Below are positions 20,801 through 28,935 of a DNA stretch of 64,000 nucleotides, one piece after another. The translations under genes were made by a program, and so were the position numbers. The stretch covers positions 248,001 to 312,000 of the forward strand of contig NZ_BMQY01000002.1 in the NCBI RefSeq assembly GCF_014648355.1, written 5' to 3'. Position 1 is the stretch's first letter, and the number at the start of each line of letters is the position of its first letter. The notes beneath the pieces are model-generated. The model worked only from the letters and a program-made list of their open reading frames with translations, ran no database searches and had not been told where the DNA came from. The DNA is from Couchioplanes azureus (lineage in GTDB: Bacteria > Actinomycetota > Actinomycetes > Mycobacteriales > Micromonosporaceae).

Positions 20801-23505
20801 CGCCGCTGGCGCTGAGCACGGCGACGGTCCGCGAGCTGGCCGGTACCGTCGCCGACCTGCCCGCCGCGGACCAGCGGGAGGCTCCCCCGGCGGGGGTGGC
20901 CGGCTGGGTACGGGCGTTCGCCCCGCTGCTCGTGCCGCAGCCGGCGCCGGGCGCCGCTGGGGTCCCCCGGTCCTTCACCGTGGTCGGCGACCTCGCCGGT
21001 CATCCGCTGGCCGACGAGATCCGCGCCGCCTTCGGCCACTCCGGCGACGGCGCCCCGGCGTACCTGCTCGCGGTCCCGCCGTGGCCCGCGCAGCCGGCGC
21101 CGGAGGACGTGGTGACCGCCCTGCAGGCCGCGCACCGGGACCGCGCACCGCTGGTCGTCGTGCACCACGGCGGCGTCGGCGCGGCCGTCGGCCGCAGCCT
21201 GGCCGCCGAGGAACCGCGGATCCCCGTCCTGGTGGTCGAGGCGCCCGCGGACCCGGCCGGCGTGGCCCGGGCCGCCGCCGAGGCACGCCGCGAGCTGGCG
21301 CCGTACGCGGAGGTGGTCCTCGACGCCGACGGCCGGCGCACGGTGCCGGAGCTGGCGCCCGTGCCGCTCGCGGCGGCCGACCCCGGGCGCATCCCGCTGG
21401 GTCCCGGCGAGGTCTGCGTGGTCACCGGGGGCGCCAAGGGCATCGGCGCGGAATGCGCGGTCGCGCTCGCCGGCCTGACCGGCGCCCGGATGGTCCTGCT
21501 CGGCCGGGCCCCGCACACCGATCCCGCGGTGCGTGCCACCCTCTCCCGGCTGACGGACGCGGCCTACCACGCCGTCGACATCACCGACGGCGGCGCGGTC
21601 GCCGCGGTGCTCGGCGAGGTGCGCCGGCGCCACGGCCCGGTCCGGGCGCTGCTGCACGCCGCCGGGCAGAACGTGCCGGTGCTCATCCCGGAGCTCGACG
21701 CCGCGGCCATGCGCGCGGCCGCCGCGGCGAAGGCGGACGGGTTCGACCGGGTGCTGGCCGCCCTCGACCTCGTCGAGCTACGGTGCGCGGTCACCTTCGG
21801 CTCGGTGATCGCCCGCACCGGGCTGGCCGGCGAGGCACACTACGCGGTGGCCAACGAGTGGCTGGCCCGGCGTTGCACGCACCTGGCCGCGGAGCATCCC
21901 GGCGTCCGGTGGCTCAACGTCGAATGGTCGGCGTGGGCGGGCACCGGCATGGGCGTACGCCTGGGCGTCCTCGACGGCCTGATCCGGCGCGGGCTCGACC
22001 CGATCCCGGTGGACGCCGGCGTGGCCACCCTGCTGCGCCTGCTCGCCACGCCGGACCTGCCGCCCACGGTACTGGTCACCGGCCGGCTGCCCGCCGGGCC
22101 GGTGCTGCGCTGGCACGGTGGTGACGCGGCGCCGTGCGGGCGGTTCCCGGAGACCCCGCTCGTCCACACGCCCCGCACCGAGCTGGTCGCGGCCGTCGAC
22201 CTGTCCACCGGCACCGACCCCTACCTGGGCGACCACCGCATCGACGGAGCCGCCGTGCTGCCGGCCGTGCTGGGGCTGGAGGCGATGGCCCAGTGCGCCG
22301 GGGCGCTGCTGGGCGACGCCGGGCCGGCGCAGTTCACCGGCGTGCGGCTCAGCCACCCGGTCACCGTCGGCGACCGGGACCGCCGGACGCTGCGGGTGGC
22401 CGCCCTGACCCGCGACGACGGCTCGGCCGACGTGGTGCTGCGCAGCGACGAGACCGGCTTCGCCACCGATCACTTCACCGCCCGCTACGGCGGCCCGGTC
22501 ACCGAGCCGGTCCCGGCGGCCGCCGTGCTGCCCGGCGCCGACCTGCCGGCCGCGCACCTGTACGGCCCGCTGTTCTTCCACGGACCCCGCTTCCGGCGCG
22601 TCCGGGGCTACCGCGCGATCGGCGCGTACGGCTGCGTCGGCGTCGTCGACGCGGAAGCGGGCCAGCCGTGGTTCTCGGCGTTCCTGGACCAGCGCCTGCG
22701 CCTGGGCGACCCGGGGGCGCGCGACGCGTTCCTGCACCTGCTGCAGGCCTGCGTGCCGGACCGGATGGTGCTGCCGGTGGGCGTGGACCGCATCCGGATG
22801 CACCGGGCACCGGCCGGCCGGCTGCTCGTCTCGGCCCGCCAGCGGTCGCAGGACGCGACCGGCTTCGTCTTCGACCTCACGGTGACCGACCCGGCGGGCG
22901 CGCCCGTGGAGGACTGGACCGGCCTGCGGCTGCGCGCCGTCCGGGCCATCGATCTCCCCCGGTGGCCGCTGGAGGTGGCCGGGGCGTACCTGACCCGGTC
23001 GCTGGCCCGGCAGCCGTCGGCACCGCCGGTGGAGCTGGTCACCGCCCGGGCCGACCGCTCCGATCCGGAGCACACCGCCGCGGTGGCCGGCTGGCTGGCG
23101 GGCTCGCCGGTCACCCACGCCGGCGACGGCCGCCTGGTGAGCGCCGGGACGGGCGCCGTGTCGGCCAGCCACCTCGGCGATCATCTGCTGGTCGCCGCCG
23201 GTCCCGGCCGGGTCGGGGTGGACTGGGCCGGGATCGGCCCGGCGGCGCCCCCGCTGTCCCCGGCGGACACGGCGGTCGCGGCCCGGGCCGCCCGGGTGGC
23301 CGGCGGGGACGCCGCCACCGCCGCCTTCCGGATCTGGACCTGCCGAGAGGTGCTGGCCAAGCTCGGTGAGCCGCCGTCCGCGCCGCTCACCGTGGCCGGC
23401 GCCCGGGACGGCTGGACGACGCTGCGGTCCGGGGACCTGAACCTGCACAGCACGGTGCTGGCGGGCACCGCGGGCCCGGTGGCGATCTGCGTCGGGGCGG
23501 GGTGA
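17887..23505 (+). CDS. pksE: Enediyne iterative type I polyketide synthase PKSE
   Basis: 1872 residues, the usual PKSE size and order KS-AT-ACP-KR-DH-TD. The ketosynthase has Cys209 in DGACASSLL, His342 in EGHGTGT and His379 in NIGHTKAA. The acyltransferase has Ser650 in GHSLGELGA. An ACP follows with Ser951 in ELHLSSL. The ketoreductase starts near 1177 with VVTGGAKGIGAECA. The dehydratase has His1450 in YLGDHRIDGAAVLPA. The C-terminal PPTase-like domain (about 1710-1872) has VGVDWAGI and FRIWTCREVLAKLG, so the enzyme probably phosphopantetheinylates itself. It builds the linear polyene precursor of the enediyne core. GTGA overlap couples it to the thioesterase. Confidence 0.98.
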   Translation: MAERIAVVGMACRYPEADSPHRLWQNVMARRQSFRRLPPGRLPLAEYGGDSADQTYVTRAGLISDWTFDRQRFGVAGPAFRAVDTTHWLALDVSAAALADAGFPHGDGLDRARTGVVLGNSLTGEFSRAATLRTRWPYVRKAVLAALAGSAVPAGEQAGLMAAIERAYKAPFPEPSDETLSGALANTIAGRVCNHFDFHGFGYTVDGACASSLLAVSTAATALADGRLEVALAGGVDLSLDPFELVGFARVGALARGEMRVYDRRPTGFLPGEGCGVLVLCRESFARDRGLRTYGHLLGWGMSSDGSGGLTRPESAGQRLSLRRAYEHARVDCATVALIEGHGTGTAVGDQAELEALRELRRSAGRPAALGSIKANIGHTKAAAGVAGLLKAVLAVHHGVLPPTTGCAEPHPLLTAPGAGLEILGEARPWPAGRRHAAVSAMGFGGINVHVVVGGAAVARRRRLAPVHQRLAAPHPDHEVVVCAAADPQALVARLTRIAAVSGTLTRGELGDLAATLAGTPVDAPYRFAAAVAGPDELAAAARQARDHLAAGGSALVDPLRRVFVGGPDRLRVAVLFPGQAAPCYSGPGALGHLLGSLPPGYDERLALPGDPHATAGTDVAQPAIIRGILAGLRWLAAIGADADQAAGHSLGELGALVWAGALREADAYLLASVRGAAMAEADPAPAGMANLHTDPDTAAALLRGTDVVIAADNGERRTVVSGGRAEVSRVVDAAARAGIGATWLPVAHAFHSPAMEPAAPRLKAAAAALGWRPLRRPVASTVTGDWLAGEDLVELLVRQLTAPVRFAQALGRLSADLFVEVGPGRMMAGLAGPATVSLDAGSPSAEGAASVTAALFAAGRCGTLAPWFAGRFTRPYDLDRDRVLLTNPCEAVPGAPPGPEPAGADRPPGPQVAGDDPLSVAVACVAEALELDADTVAPDARLLAELHLSSLRVTQIAAAVAARLGRAMPAAPLALSTATVRELAGTVADLPAADQREAPPAGVAGWVRAFAPLLVPQPAPGAAGVPRSFTVVGDLAGHPLADEIRAAFGHSGDGAPAYLLAVPPWPAQPAPEDVVTALQAAHRDRAPLVVVHHGGVGAAVGRSLAAEEPRIPVLVVEAPADPAGVARAAAEARRELAPYAEVVLDADGRRTVPELAPVPLAAADPGRIPLGPGEVCVVTGGAKGIGAECAVALAGLTGARMVLLGRAPHTDPAVRATLSRLTDAAYHAVDITDGGAVAAVLGEVRRRHGPVRALLHAAGQNVPVLIPELDAAAMRAAAAAKADGFDRVLAALDLVELRCAVTFGSVIARTGLAGEAHYAVANEWLARRCTHLAAEHPGVRWLNVEWSAWAGTGMGVRLGVLDGLIRRGLDPIPVDAGVATLLRLLATPDLPPTVLVTGRLPAGPVLRWHGGDAAPCGRFPETPLVHTPRTELVAAVDLSTGTDPYLGDHRIDGAAVLPAVLGLEAMAQCAGALLGDAGPAQFTGVRLSHPVTVGDRDRRTLRVAALTRDDGSADVVLRSDETGFATDHFTARYGGPVTEPVPAAAVLPGADLPAAHLYGPLFFHGPRFRRVRGYRAIGAYGCVGVVDAEAGQPWFSAFLDQRLRLGDPGARDAFLHLLQACVPDRMVLPVGVDRIRMHRAPAGRLLVSARQRSQDATGFVFDLTVTDPAGAPVEDWTGLRLRAVRAIDLPRWPLEVAGAYLTRSLARQPSAPPVELVTARADRSDPEHTAAVAGWLAGSPVTHAGDGRLVSAGTGAVSASHLGDHLLVAAGPGRVGVDWAGIGPAAPPLSPADTAVAARAARVAGGDAATAAFRIWTCREVLAKLGEPPSAPLTVAGARDGWTTLRSGDLNLHSTVLAGTAGPVAICVGAG

Positions 23506-23957
23506 CGCCGATGGCCGGCCACTTCGTCCACCGGCACCTGGTGACCTTCGACGAGACCAACCTGGTGGGCAACGTCTACTTCGCACACTACGTACGCTGG
23601 CAGGGCCACTGCCGGGAGCGGTTCCTGCTCGACCGCGCGCCCGGGGTGATCGCCCGGCTCTCCGGCGACCTGGCGCTGGTCACCGTGGACTGCGCGGTCG
23701 AGTTCTACGCGGAGGGCTTCGCCGGCGACCAGATCGAGATCCGGATGGGCCTGGACCGGATGACCGGCAACCGGGCGGCCATGACGTTCGACTACGTACG
23801 CTGCCGCGACGGCCGGGAGGAGCTGCTGGCCCGCGGCCGGCAGACCGTGGCGTGCATGCGGCGCGCGGCCCACGGGCTGGAGCCGGCCGAGATCCCGGAC
23901 GAGCTGCGCGCGGCCCTGGCCCCGTTCGACCCGGCCGGCGCCCCGGCCGGCCGGTGA
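23502..23957 (+). CDS. E10: Enediyne hot-dog thioesterase E10 (TebC type)
   Basis: 151 residues (or 148 from ATG at 23511). The signature of PKSE-partner thioesterases is present: VTFDETNLVGNVYFAHYV followed by WQGHCRERFL. Family members release the polyene from PKSE by thioester hydrolysis without a catalytic triad. The GTG start overlaps the PKSE stop (GTGA), which argues for coupling; the ATG nine bases on is an alternative with a better match to relatives. The F420-type gene follows after 15 bp. Confidence 0.95.
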   Translation: MTPMAGHFVHRHLVTFDETNLVGNVYFAHYVRWQGHCRERFLLDRAPGVIARLSGDLALVTVDCAVEFYAEGFAGDQIEIRMGLDRMTGNRAAMTFDYVRCRDGREELLARGRQTVACMRRAAHGLEPAEIPDELRAALAPFDPAGAPAGR

Positions 23958-23972
23958 TCGGAGAACGCCACC

Positions 23973-24623
23973 ATGATGGGGATCATCGGCGCGGGCCGGA
24001 TGGGTACGGCGCTGGCCCGCGTCCTGGCCGCCGCCGGCGTGCCGGCCGCGCTGTGCACCGCCCGGTGCGACCGGCCGGCGGCCGACCCGCCGCCGGGCTG
24101 CACGCCCGCGACCCTGGACGACGTGCTCTGGCACACCGACCCGGTGCTGCTCGCGCTGCCGTTCCCGGTGGCCGTCGGGCTGGCGTCCGGGCCGGCGGGC
24201 CACTGTGGCGACGGCCGCGTCCTGATCGACGCCACCAATCCCGGCTTCTGCCGCGACCGGGTGGTGCCGCCCGGCCTGTCCGGCGGCGAGCTCATCGCCG
24301 CCGCGGCGACCGGCTGGCGGACGGTCAAGGCGTTCAACACCGTCCCGGCCGAGCACCTGGCGGCGACCCGGATCGGCGGCGGCACGGTGACGCTGCCGGT
24401 GGCGGGCCCGGCGGACGCCAAGCCGCCGGTGCTCGACCTGGCCGGGCGGCTGGGATTCGAGCCGGTGGACGTCGGCGGCATCGAGAGCAGCCGGGAGATG
24501 GAGGCGCTGGCCGTGCTGATGGCGCGGGTCAGCGCGGCGTACGACCTGCACGGGCGGATCGGCATCCGGATCGCCGAGCTGGACCGCTCCCCCGCCGGGC
24601 GGGGCGTGGACCTGGCCGGGTGA
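23973..24623 (+). CDS. F420-dependent NADP oxidoreductase-like protein
   Basis: 216-residue Rossmann protein: GIIGAGRMGTALARVLAAAG as nucleotide-binding loop, LIDATNPGFCRD, TVKAFNTVPAEHL, and a C-terminal helical part typical of the NADP oxidoreductase/F420-dependent family. It may exchange hydride between NADPH and F420, feeding the LLM oxidoreductase encoded at 8636, or act directly on a pathway intermediate. It is the last gene of the 14018-24623 core operon. Its TGA stop abuts the stop of the convergent SARP gene with no base between them. Confidence 0.85.
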   Translation: MMGIIGAGRMGTALARVLAAAGVPAALCTARCDRPAADPPPGCTPATLDDVLWHTDPVLLALPFPVAVGLASGPAGHCGDGRVLIDATNPGFCRDRVVPPGLSGGELIAAAATGWRTVKAFNTVPAEHLAATRIGGGTVTLPVAGPADAKPPVLDLAGRLGFEPVDVGGIESSREMEALAVLMARVSAAYDLHGRIGIRIAELDRSPAGRGVDLAG

Positions 24624-26495
24624 TCAGAGGATGGGGACGGCGGACGCGTCGACCGGGCGCCGCTCGGTGACCCCGAGGTCGGCGGCGAGCCGGTGCACCA
24701 GGCGCAGCTTGCCGTAGAGCGGCCCGGCCAGGTCGTGCCGGACGAAGAGCAGCGACTTCTCGGCCAGCCGCATCAGCATCAGCCGGCCGTCCACCGGACC
24801 GTACGGCGACGCCGCCCAGACGGCCTCGGCCTGCTCGGCGCGGAACGACAGCGGCAGGGCGCCCAGCCGCAGGAAGCACCACCGTTCCTGCCCGTCCAGG
24901 CAGTGCAGGCTGCGCAGCAGCGCGGCCTGCAGCGAGCGGTGGTGCACCGGCTGTCCCCGCCGCGGCGGCTTGAGCTCCCGCAGCGGATCGTCCAGGCGCC
25001 GGACCAGCTCGTCCAGCGTCTCGGTGGCCAGGCACTCGGCGGCGAGCTCCACCGCCAGCGGCAGGTCGTCGAGCTGCGCGCACAGCTCGGCCACCGTCCG
25101 CAGGTCGTCCGCGGCGAGCCGGAAGCCGGGGCTGACCTGGGCCGCCCGGCGCGCGAAGAGCTGGACGGCCGGCGGCTCGGCACCCCAGCGCGCCTCGTCG
25201 CCGCCGGCCACGGCCAGCGGCCGCAGCCGCCAGACGGTCTCGTACGGCACGCCCAGCGGCTCGCGCGAGGTGACCACGACGGAGACGTTCGGGCAGGCGC
25301 GCACCACCTCGTCCACCACCTCGACGCAGGCGTCGATCACGTGCTCGACGTCGTCGAGGACGATCAGCATCTGCTGGTCGCCGAGCAGCCGGGACGGCGG
25401 GGTGCCCGGCTCGGCGCCGAGGAGCTCGCTGAGCTGGGCGTCCAGGCGCGCCGCGGCGGTGAGCTCCGCGCAGTCCAGCACCGCGACCCCGCCCAGCAGG
25501 TTGTCCCGCAGGCAGGCCGCCGCCCGCAGCGCGAGCGTGGACTTGCCGCATCCCGGCGGTCCGGTGACCGTGAGGAGCCGCTGCTCGGCCAGCAGGGACA
25601 TCACGGCGTCCAGGTCCCGTTCCCGGTAGATCAGCGGGCCCAGGCCGGGACCCCGGCCGTGCCAGGGCGGCCGGGCCTGCTCGGCCGACGGGCCCGCTCC
25701 GGCGGCCCGCCCGTGCGCCATGTCGTCGCCGGCGAGCACCGCGCGGTAGGCGTCGGACAGCTGCGAGCCGGGTTGCACGCCGAGCTCCGCCTTGAGCATC
25801 ACCCGGATGTCGTCGAAGTGCCGGACCGCGGCGGCGCGGCGGCCGGTCTGCTCGAGCGCCACGATGTACAGCGCCTGGGCCACCTCGTTCATCGGCTCGG
25901 TGATCGCCAGCCGGCGCGCCGCCGGAAGCACCGCCGCGGCCTGCTTGAGGTCGAGCCCGGCCCGGACGTAGTCGAGCGCGGCCTCGGACCACCGCCGGCG
26001 CAGCAGATCGAGGACCTCCGGCGAGTTCAGCAGGGTGGAGAGCTCGGCCAGCTCCGGGTCCCGCCACAGGCGCATCGCCTCGCCGAGCAGCTCGAAGGCC
26101 CGCTGCGGCTCGTCGGCGCCGAGGAACTGCTTCGCCTGCCGGTAGAGCAGCTCGAAGCGCGTGACGTCGACGAGCTCGCGGCTGGTGACGAGCCGGTAGC
26201 CGCCCGGCCCGGAGCTGATGATGTTGGTACGGCCCCGGGGCGGAAGATCCGGTTCGAGCAGGCGGCGCAGCCGGGCCACGTAGGTGTGCACCAGCTGCCG
26301 GGCGCTGACCGGCTGGGCCGGCCCCCAGACCATGCCGAGCATGCAGTCGATGGAGACGGCGTGACCGACGTGCAGGGCCAGCGCCGCGAGTACCGCCCGC
26401 TGCTTGGCCGGACCGAGGTCGATCGGCACCGGACCGCGGTGCACCTGCATCGAGCCCAACGCCGAAATACGCAGAATCGCCCTGGAATCGGACAT
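24624..26495 (-). CDS. SARP-family regulator with BTAD and NB-ARC-type ATPase domain
   Basis: 623 residues. An OmpR-like winged helix (about 1-95: LGSMQVHRGPVPIDLGPAKQ, ISSGPGGYRLVT) is followed by a bacterial transcriptional activator domain (about 100-250, LRRRWSEAALDYVRAGLDL) and an ATPase with Walker A TGPPGCGKSTLAL (about 315) and Walker B MLIVLDDVEHV. The C-terminal TPR/LuxR part of larger AfsR proteins is missing. It is the best candidate for pathway-specific activator. ATG at 26495 follows GGGGGAG. It is convergent with the core operon. Direct repeats at 13935-13960 are possible targets. Confidence 0.92.
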   Translation of the reverse strand: MSDSRAILRISALGSMQVHRGPVPIDLGPAKQRAVLAALALHVGHAVSIDCMLGMVWGPAQPVSARQLVHTYVARLRRLLEPDLPPRGRTNIISSGPGGYRLVTSRELVDVTRFELLYRQAKQFLGADEPQRAFELLGEAMRLWRDPELAELSTLLNSPEVLDLLRRRWSEAALDYVRAGLDLKQAAAVLPAARRLAITEPMNEVAQALYIVALEQTGRRAAAVRHFDDIRVMLKAELGVQPGSQLSDAYRAVLAGDDMAHGRAAGAGPSAEQARPPWHGRGPGLGPLIYRERDLDAVMSLLAEQRLLTVTGPPGCGKSTLALRAAACLRDNLLGGVAVLDCAELTAAARLDAQLSELLGAEPGTPPSRLLGDQQMLIVLDDVEHVIDACVEVVDEVVRACPNVSVVVTSREPLGVPYETVWRLRPLAVAGGDEARWGAEPPAVQLFARRAAQVSPGFRLAADDLRTVAELCAQLDDLPLAVELAAECLATETLDELVRRLDDPLRELKPPRRGQPVHHRSLQAALLRSLHCLDGQERWCFLRLGALPLSFRAEQAEAVWAASPYGPVDGRLMLMRLAEKSLLFVRHDLAGPLYGKLRLVHRLAADLGVTERRPVDASAVPIL

Positions 26496-26642
26496 CGACT
26501 GCTCCCCCGTCGAGGTCGTCACCGGCGTCGGTCGTCGAGCACCGCCCCGCCGGTCCGCATAGAGAGTGTGCCCTTGTGCCATCCGTAGGTTCGAGTGGCC
26601 GATCATCCAAATCGTCCGTCCACTTCGGCGCCCGCCGCCGGG

Positions 26643-27446
26643 TCACCCCGCCGCGCCGGGCGGCCGGGCCAGCGGCAGCAGGGCCGTGACCGGCGGATCT
26701 GTCGGCGCGGGCCGGCGCAGCCCGGTCCGGACCGTCGCCGGCGGTGGATGCGCGGGGACGGACAGGGCGGCGCGGCCGATGCGCAGGCTGCCGGGCACGT
26801 CGTCCACCAGGGCGTCGACGACGCGCGCGCCCGCGGGGATCACCACACAGAACACGGCGTACTCGCCGCACGGCGGCGGCGCGCCCAGCGGGATCCACGG
26901 CGAGCCGGTGGAGGGGGTCCAGCGGCCCCGGTGCACGCGCAGACTGCCGGCCGGCAGCAGGCAGACGCAGACCAGCGAGCCCGGATCCGGCGCCCGGGAC
27001 AGGGTCACCACCGGACCGTCGATCGCGGCCGGGCGCGACCGCGTCCACCAGCGCGCGCCGGCCGCCCGGACGTCGCCCAGCGCGCGGGCCTGGGTGCGGA
27101 ATCGCGACGGCGGGGTGCCGGTGAGCTGCGCGAACTGGGCGGAGAACGTGCCCGGGCTGGTGTAGCCCACCAGGGCACCCACCTGCCGGACGGGCAGGTT
27201 CGAATGCAGCAGCAACCGCCGGGCCTCGGCCATCCGCAGGGCCGCCAGGAACCGGGCCGGCGTCACCGTGGTGACCTGCCGGAAGATCTGGTGGAAGTAG
27301 AAGGGGCTGAACGCGGCCACGTCGGCCAGCGTCCGCAGGGGCTGAGGGTGCGCGAGCCGGCTCCGCATGACGCCGATCGCCCGGGTGACCGCCTCGAGGT
27401 GGGCCACCCGCGTGTCGTTGCTTGCTGCCTCCGTCGCCGTGGACAC
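26643..27446 (-). CDS. AraC-family transcriptional regulator
   Basis: 267 residues with an unusual N-terminal position for the HTH: two helix-turn-helix units occupy about residues 15-115 (FSPFYFHQIFRQVTTVTPAR and VGALVGYTSPGTFSAQFAQL), followed by a ligand-type C-terminal domain ending in PAPTDPPVTALLPLARPP. The GTG at 27446 is chosen for its GAAGGGGG ribosome site. The neighbour at 28926 has the same architecture and the same PTDPP tail, so the two are paralogs flanking the UbiB-like gene. The effector is unknown. Confidence 0.88.
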   Translation of the reverse strand: MSTATEAASNDTRVAHLEAVTRAIGVMRSRLAHPQPLRTLADVAAFSPFYFHQIFRQVTTVTPARFLAALRMAEARRLLLHSNLPVRQVGALVGYTSPGTFSAQFAQLTGTPPSRFRTQARALGDVRAAGARWWTRSRPAAIDGPVVTLSRAPDPGSLVCVCLLPAGSLRVHRGRWTPSTGSPWIPLGAPPPCGEYAVFCVVIPAGARVVDALVDDVPGSLRIGRAALSVPAHPPPATVRTGLRRPAPTDPPVTALLPLARPPGAAG

Positions 27447-27489
27447 GATCCCCCTTCGCGTCGGGCCGCCGAGACATCGAAGTCTGTAC

Positions 27490-27504
27490 CCGTCACCTTG
27501 ACGG
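27490..27504. promoter_or_regulatory. Inverted repeat between AraC and UbiB-like genes
   Basis: CCGTCA-CCT-TGACGG is a perfect 6 bp inverted repeat in the 187 bp divergent intergenic region (27447-27633). A further GACG half-element follows at 27511. It may bind one of the two AraC paralogs; not tested. Confidence 0.35.
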
Positions 27505-27633
27505 ATCCTTGACGCCGCCGAGCACCAGGTCTTCCAGCTTGGGGTCTTGCGTCGCACGGCCTTGCCGGGGTCGCCGGGGCGCCGTTGAATCGGCCGAGAC
27601 AGCTCGGCAGCTCGCAGTCCGCCGGAGGCCCGC

Positions 27634-28935
27634 ATGGCGCCCACCGTCCCGTGGCCCGTCCTGGTCACTCGCCTGAGCAGGTGGGCGCTGGCCGGCGCCG
27701 GCCTGCTGGTCGCCCTCTCCCGGCGGACCGCCGGCCGGGCCCTGCGCCGGCCGCCGGATGCTCCGGGACGGTCCGTCGTGCCCACCCTCGTGCGGCTCGG
27801 GCCCACCTTCGTCAAGAGCGGCCAGCTGCTGAGCACCCGGTCCGACCTGCTGTCCCCGGCGTTCTGCGCGACGCTGGCCCAGCTCACCGACCGGATGGCG
27901 GCCATGCCCGCCGCGGACGTCCGCCGGGCCCTGGCCGCGGCGTACCCGGACGGCCGGCCCTGGCCCTTCGCCGACTTCGACTACACGCCGGTGGCGAGCG
28001 GCAGCATCGCCGGGGTGTACCGGGCACGCCTGCACGACGGGCGGACGGTCGCGGTCAAGGTGCGGCGCCCCGGCCTGGATCGCCAGATGTCGGCCGACTT
28101 CCGGCTGCTGGGCCTCCTCGCCAGGCTGGGCGAGCGGATGCCGGGCCTGCGCGGCCTGCCGGCCCAGCGCATGATCGACCAGGTCGGGCCGGCGGTGCTC
28201 AACCAGCTCGACCTGGCGCGCGAGGCCGTCATGCTGGAACGGCTGCGGCGCAACCTCGGCGCCATGGTACGGATCCCGGCGACCGTACCCGCCGCGGCCG
28301 GCGAAGGTGTGCTGGTGATGGAGTTCCTCGACGGCCTGGAACGGTTCGGCCCGGCGTCCTTCACCCGCGACCAGCGGTCCACGATCGTGAAGCAGATCCT
28401 GCGCGCGGTCTTCCAGATGCTGTTCATCGACGGCCTGGTGCACTGCGACATGCATCCCGGCAATCTCTACCTGCGCCCGAGCGGGGAGGTGGTGCTGCTG
28501 GACGCCGGCTTCGTGGTCGAGCTGAGCCCCAAGGTGCGCAAGCTCTTCGCGCAGTTCTTCCTCAACCTCGCCCTGGGGCGGCCCGACGAGTGCGTGGAGA
28601 TCGTGCTGCGCAGCGCCAGTGCCCTGCCGGCCGGCGCGGACCTGCGCGGGTTCCGGCGCGACCTGGCCCGGCTGGTGCGGGAGAACCACGGGAAGCGGGC
28701 CGGTCAGTTCCGGCTCGGGCCGTTCGCCGCCCGGCTGTTCGACCTGCAGCGCCGCAGCCGGATCTCGGCCGACCCGGAGTTCGTGTTCCCGCTGCTGTCG
28801 CTGCTCGTCCTGGAAGGCATGATCAACGACTTCGACGTCCAGGTGGACTTCCAGGCCCAGTCGATTCCCGCGCTCTTCGAGGCGCTGCGGAGCGAACCGC
28901 CGGCGGAGGCGGAGAAGGAGACGTCATGGAGCTGA
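27634..28935 (+). CDS. ABC1/AarF/UbiB-family atypical kinase
   Basis: 433 residues. Family hallmarks are all present: the KxGQ motif in TFVKSGQLLSTRSDLLS, the A-rich loop VASGSIAGVYRA, the catalytic Lys in VAVKVRRPGL, the catalytic loop HCDMHPGNLYLRP, and LLDAGFV in place of DFG. UbiB-like proteins support isoprenoid-quinone or lipid metabolism as ATPases. The hydrophobic C-terminal end (FPLLSLLVLEGMINDFDV) could contact membrane. It overlaps the following AraC gene by 10 bp, so both are likely one transcript. Its link to enediyne production is unknown; it could lie here only by chance. Confidence 0.9.
   Translation: MAPTVPWPVLVTRLSRWALAGAGLLVALSRRTAGRALRRPPDAPGRSVVPTLVRLGPTFVKSGQLLSTRSDLLSPAFCATLAQLTDRMAAMPAADVRRALAAAYPDGRPWPFADFDYTPVASGSIAGVYRARLHDGRTVAVKVRRPGLDRQMSADFRLLGLLARLGERMPGLRGLPAQRMIDQVGPAVLNQLDLAREAVMLERLRRNLGAMVRIPATVPAAAGEGVLVMEFLDGLERFGPASFTRDQRSTIVKQILRAVFQMLFIDGLVHCDMHPGNLYLRPSGEVVLLDAGFVVELSPKVRKLFAQFFLNLALGRPDECVEIVLRSASALPAGADLRGFRRDLARLVRENHGKRAGQFRLGPFAARLFDLQRRSRISADPEFVFPLLSLLVLEGMINDFDVQVDFQAQSIPALFEALRSEPPAEAEKETSWS

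Noticed and set aside
27634..28935. UbiB-like protein as an aminoglycoside-type antibiotic kinase.
   Set aside because: KxGQ and the A-rich loop identify it as the ABC1/UbiB family instead.
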